A stretch of 16,648 nt of DNA from JALZAI01 sp038212215 (GTDB lineage Bacteria > Actinomycetota > Actinomycetes > Mycobacteriales > Jatrophihabitantaceae), in the NCBI GenBank assembly GCA_038212215.1, contig JBBQUT010000060.1, forward strand, positions 1 through 16,648, given 5' to 3'. Below are positions 1-4,869 of this stretch, in pieces. A model generated the notes under the pieces. The model did not search any database, was not told the origin of the DNA, and saw only the letters and a program-made list of their open reading frames with translations. Position numbers and translations under genes: made by a program. Within the stretch, counting starts at the first letter, position 1. Each line of letters begins with the position of its first letter.

Positions 1-1069
1 TCCCGCCGCCGAGGAGGATCTCGCGCGCCTCGACGCCGACGATCTCTCGATCGGGGAACAGTCCCGCGAGGACCCCGATCGCAGCGTCGTCGGTGGCCCG
101 GTCGAGGAGCGGCACGATGACCCGACCGGTCGCCGGGTAGAAGTTGACGTATGACGCAGCGAGCCGCTCCCCTGCTCGGCGCGGCTGGGTTCCGGGCACC
201 TCCTGCACCCCGGCCGCTTCCTCGTCCGTGACCGTCAGGGGCCCGGGCTGATGCAGGAGATGCACCTCGAACCTACGGCCGCGCGCATCGGTCGCGGCTT
301 CTAGCCGCCGGCGTGCATCCAACGACCGTTCGTACTGCGGGTCGGTGCGGTCATCGGTCCACGTGAGCGCGACGACCCCGGGGCGAACGAAACAGCAGAG
401 GTTGTCGACGTGACCGTCGGTCTCGTCGTTCACGACACCGAGGCCGAGCCACACCACCCGCTCCGTGCCCGTGTACTCCCGGAGCAACCCTTCGATGTCG
501 GCTCGGGAGAGGTCGGGATTCCGATTGGGATTGAGCAGACACTCCTCGGTCACGAGCAGGGTGCCCTCACCATCCGAGTGGATCGCGCCACCCTCCAACA
601 CGAACGGCGCCCGGTACCGGTCCACGCCTTCGTACCCGCACACGGCCGCGGCCATTGCGTCGTCCTGCGCCCACGGCGAGTAGAGCCCGCCGAGCTCGCC
701 GCCCCACGCATTGAACCGCCAATCGACACCACGACGTTCGCCCGCGTCGTCGACCACGAAGGTCGGTCCGATGTCTCGCATCCACGCGTCATCACTCGGA
801 ATCGCGATCACGCTCACCCGCTCGCCCAGCCGGGCCCGAGCACCCTCGGTGTCAGCGGGATTCACCGCAACCACGACAGGTTCCGACCCGGCGATCGCAT
901 TCGCCACCGCCGCAAACGCTTCCCGAGCCGGGCCGGCGTCAGCGCGCCAGTTGTCGGGCCGCGCCGGCCACGCCATCCAGCACGCATCGTGGCGTTCGAA
1001 CTCGCCCGGCATCCGAAACCCGTCGGTCGCAGGCGTTCCGAGCCTGGGCGTGAGTACCGGCGCCGTCAT
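1..1069 (-). CDS. aguA: Agmatine deiminase (peptidyl-arginine deiminase family), 3' end cut by window edge
   Basis: Read on the minus strand from the ATG at 1067-1069, the frame stays open to the left edge (356 codons) and gives a typical agmatine deiminase. This enzyme hydrolyses agmatine to N-carbamoylputrescine and ammonia in the cytoplasm, on the arginine-to-putrescine route. Family landmarks in order: MPGEFERHDACWMAWP near residues 20-35, DDAWMRDIGPTF near 93-104, FVLEGGAIHSDG near 156-167, LLNPNRNP near 178-185, and ETDGHVDNL with the catalytic His at about 220. The visible frame ends in EILLGGG, so the family's catalytic Cys (expected as GGG-x-x-HC) should lie a few codons outside the window; the truncation is an edge effect, not damage. 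It is divergent from the LLM oxidoreductase. There is no strong Shine-Dalgarno, but a TATCTT box ends six bases before the ATG, which fits a leaderless mRNA. A paralogous amidinotransferase-like deiminase is less likely given the motif set. Confidence 0.9.
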   Translation of the reverse strand, partial: MTAPVLTPRLGTPATDGFRMPGEFERHDACWMAWPARPDNWRADAGPAREAFAAVANAIAGSEPVVVAVNPADTEGARARLGERVSVIAIPSDDAWMRDIGPTFVVDDAGERRGVDWRFNAWGGELGGLYSPWAQDDAMAAAVCGYEGVDRYRAPFVLEGGAIHSDGEGTLLVTEECLLNPNRNPDLSRADIEGLLREYTGTERVVWLGLGVVNDETDGHVDNLCCFVRPGVVALTWTDDRTDPQYERSLDARRRLEAATDARGRRFEVHLLHQPGPLTVTDEEAAGVQEVPGTQPRRAGERLAASYVNFYPATGRVIVPLLDRATDDAAIGVLAGLFPDREIVGVEAREILLGGG

Positions 1070-1075
1070 CCGCCG

Positions 1076-1081
1076 AAGATA
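1076..1081 (-). promoter_or_regulatory. Candidate -10 box for the agmatine deiminase gene, leaderless arrangement
   Basis: On the minus strand the hexamer TATCTT (TANNNT type) lies six bases upstream of the ATG at 1069. In actinobacteria this spacing is common when transcription starts on the A of the start codon, and the lack of a good ribosome binding site agrees with that. No convincing -35 box is visible, so this remains a suggestion. Confidence 0.3.
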
Positions 1082-1176
1082 TCTCCAGCGTCTGGGTGTG
1101 GGGCCCTCCCGAGGCCACGAGAGCCGCAGCGCCGGACGTGCAATGAGGAAGGTGGACAGGAACCGCGAGGTCTGCG

Positions 1177-1198
1177 AAAATGGAACAGGTTTCATTTT
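1177..1198 (+). promoter_or_regulatory. Palindromic operator, KstR-like (TNNAACNNGTTNNA), upstream of the LLM oxidoreductase
   Basis: The 22 bases form an imperfect palindrome: AAAATGGAAC, then AG, then GTTTCATTTT, with one mismatched pair. Its core at 1181-1194 fits TNNAACNNGTTNNA, which is the published consensus of KstR, a TetR-family repressor of sterol catabolism in actinobacteria. It sits in the divergent 181-base region, 52 bases before the LLM start and about 110 bases before the agmatine deiminase start, so it could control the first or both. The regulator gene is not in the window. The palindrome is seen directly; that a KstR-type protein binds it is inference, as other TetR regulators use similar sites. 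Confidence 0.5.
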
Positions 1199-1250
1199 TG
1201 CCGTCGCCGCGTTCACGAAGCGACGGCCCGTCGACCACCGGAGGATCAAC

Positions 1251-2375
1251 ATGGAGTTCGGCTTGTTCATGGGTGGGTTCATCCACGAGGACACGATGGC
1301 CGCGGACCCGGACGCGGAACACCACCGCCTCATGAGCGAAGTCGACCTCGCCGTCGTCGGTGATCGCAGCAACTGGAAGTACTCGTGGTGGACCGAGCAC
1401 CACTTCCTCTGGGAGTACTCACACATCTCTGCGAACGAGACGATCATGCCCTACGTCGCCGCGAAGACGAATCGTATGCACATCGGATCCGGCATCATCA
1501 ACATCACTCCCCCGGTGAACCACCCGGCTCGGGTCGCCGAGCGCGTCGCGATGATGGACCATCTCTCCGAGGGTCGGTTCGAGTTCGGGACCGGTCGTGG
1601 TTCGTCAAGCACCGAACAAGCCGGCTTCGGCATCACCGATCCTGAACTCACCAAGGACATGTACGACGAAGTCATCGGCGAGTTCAAGTACATGTGGCGT
1701 GACGGCACCTACTCCCACGATGGCACGTACTTCCAACTGCCCGAGCGCAACGTGTTGCCGAAGCCGTACGTGAAGCCTCATCCGCCGATGTGGGTCGCGG
1801 CCGGGAACCCGGGCACGTTCGAGAAGGCTGGGAAGATGGGGCTCGGCGTCCTGTGCTTCACCGGTGGCTCGCCGGAGAAGATGAAGCCGCTGATCGAGAT
1901 GTACAAGGAAGCCATCAAGGACGCCGATCCCGTCGGCGAGTTCGTGAACGACAACGTCGCCATCACGTCGAGTTTCATGTGCCTCGAAGACGGCGACGCC
2001 GCGATCGACTGGACCACACGCTCGGGCAACGGTCGTCAACAGAGTCTCGTCTTCAAATACCTGGACACCTTCCCCAAGCCGGGTTGGGTTCCGGAATGGC
2101 CCGCACTCATCCCGGACCCGACGCGCGAGCAGGTGATCGCCGGCCGTGAGATCGGCGCGAGCATCGTCGGTACTCCGGAACAGTGCGCCGGGGCGTTGCG
2201 ACTGTGGTCCGACAGCGGCGTCGACCAGCTGATCCTCGGCCCGTCAGGCTCGGTGTACCCGCACGACGTGCTCGTCGAGACCGTTGAACTCTTCGGGAAC
2301 AAAGTGATCCCCGAGTTCGATACCGACCCCGAGTTCTCGACCAACCGCTACCGAGCGGGCGCGCTCAAACACTGA
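1251..2375 (+). CDS. LLM-class flavin-dependent oxidoreductase (bacterial luciferase-like)
   Basis: 374 residues, a usual length for single-domain luciferase-like monooxygenases, which use reduced FMN or F420 on a TIM-barrel fold to oxidise small organic substrates. Seen: an N-terminal MEFGLF strand, a WTEHHF segment near residue 47, the PPVNHPARVAERVAMMDHLS helix near residues 87-106 followed by GRFEFGTGRGSS, PPMWVAAGNP near 180, and a C-terminal GTPEQCAGALRLWSDSGVDQLIL block, all common in this family. The start is fixed by GGAGG at 1240-1244, six bases before the ATG; the same frame is open further upstream but lacks homology there. The substrate cannot be told from sequence. The KstR-like operator just upstream hints at lipid or sterol catabolism. 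It faces the SDR gene convergently across a gap with several hairpins. Confidence 0.88.
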   Translation: MEFGLFMGGFIHEDTMAADPDAEHHRLMSEVDLAVVGDRSNWKYSWWTEHHFLWEYSHISANETIMPYVAAKTNRMHIGSGIINITPPVNHPARVAERVAMMDHLSEGRFEFGTGRGSSSTEQAGFGITDPELTKDMYDEVIGEFKYMWRDGTYSHDGTYFQLPERNVLPKPYVKPHPPMWVAAGNPGTFEKAGKMGLGVLCFTGGSPEKMKPLIEMYKEAIKDADPVGEFVNDNVAITSSFMCLEDGDAAIDWTTRSGNGRQQSLVFKYLDTFPKPGWVPEWPALIPDPTREQVIAGREIGASIVGTPEQCAGALRLWSDSGVDQLILGPSGSVYPHDVLVETVELFGNKVIPEFDTDPEFSTNRYRAGALKH

Positions 2376-2383
2376 GCGCGGTC

Positions 2384-2397
2384 GTGACCCGGGTCAC
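2384..2397. repeat. Perfect 14-bp palindrome after the LLM gene
   Basis: GTGACCCGGGTCAC lies nine bases after the LLM stop codon. With no loop it cannot form a normal terminator hairpin, although it overlaps further CCCGG/CCGGG-type sequence. It could be a protein-binding site or chance in GC-rich DNA. Confidence 0.35.
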
Positions 2398-2470
2398 CCG
2401 GTCCCGGGAACACAAACGATCTCATCGTCGTTATGAAGGGGACGGTCGACTTCCCCCCAGCCGACCCCTT

Positions 2471-2534
2471 CTGACGCCGGTTGAGGCGCAGGACCAGCCC
2501 CCTGCCCCGGGTCCCCTGCGCCTCCCGGCGTCAG
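2471..2534. terminator. Long imperfect hairpin between convergent genes
   Basis: The arms CTGACGCCGG (2471-2480) and CCGGCGTCAG (2525-2534) pair perfectly. Inside them AGGCGCAGG (2484-2492) pairs with CCTGCGCCT (2515-2523), with TTG opposite C as the only interruption and a 22-base loop. Nineteen pairs over 64 bases is a strong structure. It lies between the convergent LLM and SDR genes and so may stop transcription from either side. It lacks a clear U-tract on both strands, so a mobile palindromic repeat or other structured element is an alternative. Confidence 0.45.
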
Positions 2535-2540
2535 TATCTT

Positions 2541-2728
2541 CCGCGCTTGGCCCTGCGGGCCGGGCCGCTCGGGCCACGCTCCGCCTGTGTGCCGCTACGA
2601 CCCGTCCGCGTCAGGTCGGCGTCGCTCTCGATCTCCGCGCTTGGCCCTGCGGGCCGGGCCGCTCGGGCCACGCTCCGCCGGTGCGCCGCTACGACCCGTC
2701 CGCGTCAGGTCGGCGTCGCTCTCGATCT
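2541..2728. repeat. Two tandem copies of a 94-bp unit beside the SDR stop codon
   Basis: Copy 1 is 2541-2634 and copy 2 is 2635-2728. They join head to tail without a gap and differ at two positions by eye (CCTGTGTGCC against CCGGTGCGCC). Each copy can fold: TGGCCC (2548-2553 and 2642-2647) pairs with GGGCCA (2571-2576 and 2665-2670), and GGCCC-TGC-GGGCC forms a smaller hairpin. The array ends four bases from the SDR stop, at the convergent junction. Tandem terminator-like hairpins or a dispersed intergenic repeat are both possible. No open frame here resembles a protein. Confidence 0.75.
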
Positions 2729-2732
2729 CCGA

Positions 2733-3674
2733 TCAGCGGTTGATCCACTCCTCGGACTTGGCCCAGAGCGCGGACGCACGGTCGGGATCGATCGCGTAGG
2801 ACTTGATGCCGCCGCGCGCGTCCGGTACGTCGTTGCGTTCGGCCACCTGGCAGTCCTCGAGGTACGCGCCGCCGTGCGCGTCCAACTCCGGTGCCGTCGC
2901 AGCCCAGACCGATGTCGCCGCGCCCTGCGGAACGGTCTTCCATTCCATGGCCTGACCCGCCGGCATCGAGTCGGTGAGCACGGCGAGCGTCTCCTCGGTG
3001 AGGTGCCGACCCAGTTCGGTGACGATCCCCCCGGGATGCAACGAGTACGCGTGCGCGCCGCGATCGGCAAGCCGACGGTCCAGTTCAACGGCGAAGAGTG
3101 CGTTGGCCGTCTTGGACCGACCGTAGGCAACCCACGGGTCGTACTCGGTGGCCTCGAAGTTCGGATCGTCGAGGTCCACGTCACTGAATCGGTGACCCGC
3201 CGAACTCAACGCAACCACCCGCGAGCCGGCGGCGATCGCCGGCAGCAACTCCCGGGTCAACAAGAAGTGGCCGACATGGTTCGTACCGATCTGCATCTCG
3301 AAGCCGTCGGACGTCGTGGCGCGGGGACAGGCCATCACGCCCGCGTTGTTGATCAGCACGTCGATGCGATCGTGGTCGGCAAGAAACTCTTGTGCGAACA
3401 CGCGAACACTGGCGAGCGATGCGAGGTCGAGCGTCCGAAGCTCGAGGTTCGCGTCGGGGACCGACTCACGTATCCGTGCGGCGGCTGCCGCATTGCGTTC
3501 GGGGTCTCGGGCGGCCATCGTGACCGACGCTCCGTGCGCCGCGAGGGACCGAGTCGTCTCCTCCCCCAACCCGGCCGACGCACCGGTGACCACAATGCGT
3601 TTGCCAGTCAGGTCCACCCCGTCGAGGACGTCGTCAGTAGTCGAGGTCGCGTCATAGCTCATGCCCGACATCAT
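2733..3674 (-). CDS. Short-chain dehydrogenase/reductase (SDR), retinol-dehydrogenase-like
   Basis: 313 residues with a complete classical SDR core. The cofactor loop TGASAGLG is at residues 30-37, and an Arg at 56 after the second strand (AARDPER) favours NADPH. NNAG is at 109-112, Asn132 lies in TNHVGHF, the catalytic Ser is in ALSSAG near 157-158, and Tyr184/Lys188 lie in YGRSK. HPGGI follows near 213. The layout resembles the retinol dehydrogenase/WW-domain-oxidoreductase-like bacterial group, usually annotated only as oxidoreductase; the substrate is unknown. Three in-frame ATGs (3674, 3671, 3662) compete and none has a clear Shine-Dalgarno; the furthest upstream is given. The N-terminal residues up to about 20 precede the fold and may be shorter in reality. 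It stands alone on the minus strand; its 3' end abuts the 94-bp tandem repeat. Confidence 0.9.
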   Translation of the reverse strand: MMSGMSYDATSTTDDVLDGVDLTGKRIVVTGASAGLGEETTRSLAAHGASVTMAARDPERNAAAAARIRESVPDANLELRTLDLASLASVRVFAQEFLADHDRIDVLINNAGVMACPRATTSDGFEMQIGTNHVGHFLLTRELLPAIAAGSRVVALSSAGHRFSDVDLDDPNFEATEYDPWVAYGRSKTANALFAVELDRRLADRGAHAYSLHPGGIVTELGRHLTEETLAVLTDSMPAGQAMEWKTVPQGAATSVWAATAPELDAHGGAYLEDCQVAERNDVPDARGGIKSYAIDPDRASALWAKSEEWINR

Positions 3675-3719
3675 GGCTCGTTCGCTCGATCTCGACCAAC
3701 GCGTGCCGCGTCGGGTCGC

Positions 3720-3776
3720 CTACTTGATGAGCTTGATGATGTTGAACGTCCCCGAAGGCGGTCCGTCGGGACGCCA
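3720..3776 (-). pseudogene. Possible relic of a protein C-terminus
   Basis: On the minus strand 18 sense codons read WRPDGPPSGTFNIIKLIK and end in TAG at 3720-3722. The TGA just before (3777-3779) and the lack of any start codon rule out an intact gene. The composition (FNIIKLIK tail) looks like a real protein end rather than GC-rich noise, but I cannot name the family. It could be what remains of a gene cut off when the accessory DNA arrived, or it could be chance. Confidence 0.2.
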
Positions 3777-3853
3777 TCAGTGCCCTGGCCTGCGGTTTCT
3801 CGTCTGCCCTGTCCGCACAATGCCACCCGATCGCACGTGCTTGAGTGACATTT

Positions 3854-3880
3854 GTGTTGACAGGGCGAGATTGTCAACAC
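3854..3880. promoter_or_regulatory. Operator-like inverted repeat, 9-bp arms
   Basis: GTGTTGACA (3854-3862) and TGTCAACAC (3872-3880) are perfect reverse complements separated by nine bases. The arm contains TTGACA, a consensus -35 box, on both strands, so a dimeric repressor here would block a promoter. Read on the minus strand, TTGACA is followed after 17 bases by CAAATG, a poor -10, about 180 bases upstream of the SDR gene. No regulator gene is adjacent. Confidence 0.4.
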
Positions 3881-4253
3881 GCGCATACGTTCGTCTCAGC
3901 ATGAACGCCGCGCCCCGACACCGCGCGGCCAGATCTTTTCGGCCATGCCGGATTGGTTCGTGTCTCGATGGTGAGCGGTGCGCCGTCTCGCAATCGAGGA
4001 AAAGCATTCCTATGCGCCGAGCGAGGTGCAGACCGCGACGGCTACCAATTGACGGAACGCTCGCTGGAGTTGGATCAGCGGAGTTGTCTAGCTCTGATCA
4101 GCCCGACGAACGCGCGCGGGCCGCGGTTGGCGACGGGCGGACTGAACTCTCCTCGAAGCGGTGATGGCTGATGTTGGCCGATGTCGTTCAGGCCGCTGAC
4201 AGGGTTTGGGCGGCGGCGGTGTGCGCCAAGTCACTCCGCTGACGGGTGAAATA

Positions 4254-4459
4254 ATGCGGTTCGTGTCGTCGTAAACAAACGATGACGTGCCCGCGCCAGC
4301 GGTAGCGCCGAGCAGGAGATTGCGGTCGTCCCAGGTCAGGTTGATGGTGCCATTCGAATGCGACGCGCTCGTGGACGCAAGGCCATAACCGAACGCGTTC
4401 CTGATGTTCGTCTGGCCGGGTGGGACCCCAGTCTCGGTGCTCATCCGTCCGATAGTTCG
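4254..4459 (-). pseudogene. Orphan RHS fragment, duplicate of 7081-7290
   Basis: These 206 bases match 7081-7290 inside the intact RHS gene. By eye there are 14 mismatches in about the first 118 columns, one 6-base in-frame deletion and a 2-base insertion near 4450. Translated, GTINLTWDDRNLLLG and AGTSSFVYDD are identical in the two copies. Homology stops abruptly at both ends, so only about 68 YD-repeat codons remain, with no RHS core or toxin. An ATG at 4442-4444 overlaps the immunity stop (ATGA), and the frame runs on to a stop at 4088 (118 codons). The part beyond 4254 has no recognisable protein character, so this is most likely a relic rather than a gene. Such orphan pieces behind an immunity gene are a known mark of RHS tip replacement. 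Confidence 0.8.
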
Positions 4460-4869
4460 CCGTCGAGCGGATCCTCGAGTTCGAAAACGATCGGCGTCGA
4501 ATCTGGGGCCAGAAAGAAATGACCAGGAACGTGTTCCATGTGCCAATGGTCGCCTGGAGTGTTCCGATGCGCGAGCTCGCGGAGATTGTCGGCAACGAGA
4601 TTGAGCACTGATTCGTCGCCGGCGAGCTCCAGGACTCCCGCCGAGCGATCCAGAGAAACTCGCACATTTTGATCAGTCAGTACTCGAACGTGGAACGCGG
4701 CGATCGAGGCGCAGTAGTTCGCGATAGATCGAGTGCTGACTGCTGCGGTCGCGGCGGCGCCGCCGATGAACTCGGCGAGCTGGAAGATCCCCTCCCGCGT
4801 TCCAAGAACGCAAACCTCAGGGGACGGCGAATCGACGTAGGCCGCCGCGACACGCAGTGGCTCATTCAT
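4441..4869 (-). CDS. Probable immunity protein for the RHS toxin (Imm32-like)
   Basis: 142 residues, no signal peptide, acidic at the C-terminus: a cytoplasmic protein expected to bind and neutralise the toxin domain encoded immediately upstream. Its ATG overlaps the RHS stop as ATGA (4866-4869), which decides the start and implies translational coupling, so toxin and antidote are made together. The segment from about residue 70 (VRVSLD, then LELAGDESVLNLVADNLREL, then GDHWHMEHVPGHFFLAPDSTP) resembles what I recall of Imm32-family immunity proteins: a strand, a GD-x-E helix, an H-x-H strand and LAPDSxP. The family name is from memory and unconfirmed; the immunity role rests mainly on position. 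The last five codons or so (ELSDG-stop, 4458-4441) lie in DNA matching the RHS gene, so the present stop seems created at a recombination joint. Sampled lines are 53-60% GC against 67-70% in the RHS backbone. Confidence 0.75.
   Translation of the reverse strand: MNEPLRVAAAYVDSPSPEVCVLGTREGIFQLAEFIGGAAATAAVSTRSIANYCASIAAFHVRVLTDQNVRVSLDRSAGVLELAGDESVLNLVADNLRELAHRNTPGDHWHMEHVPGHFFLAPDSTPIVFELEDPLDGELSDG

Larger units (their letters stand above)
3675..4253. other. Gene-poor stretch between the SDR gene and the RHS remnant
   Basis: No open frame here looks like a known protein. Short frames exist on both strands but show no family motif, ribosome site or plausible composition. The stretch holds an operator-like inverted repeat at 3854-3880, a short relic of a protein C-terminus at 3720-3776 and a pair of inverted 10-mers at 4075-4084 and 4233-4242. 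No tRNA or recognisable integrase site was seen. The border between chromosomal and accessory DNA probably lies within it, because the sequence to the right is RHS-derived. Confidence 0.6.

Noticed and set aside
711..1250. N-terminal extension of the LLM frame by 180 codons
   Set aside because: It overlaps the agmatine deiminase gene on the other strand, has no family similarity and ignores the GGAGG six bases before the ATG at 1251.
2481..3848. 455-codon open frame on the plus strand through the SDR gene
   Set aside because: The minus-strand SDR has all catalytic motifs; the plus-strand frame begins in the tandem repeat and is Arg-rich noise.
3661..4171. Two overlapping plus-strand frames of 167 and 72 codons
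   Set aside because: No ribosome site, no motif and Arg/Ser/Pro-rich composition in a region otherwise carrying only regulatory-looking repeats.
4088..4444. 118-codon frame starting by ATGA overlap with the immunity stop, considered as a second immunity or effector gene
   Set aside because: The first 64 codons or so are a fragment of the RHS repeat and the rest is Arg/Pro-rich without character. It is better read as a relic, though translation cannot be excluded.
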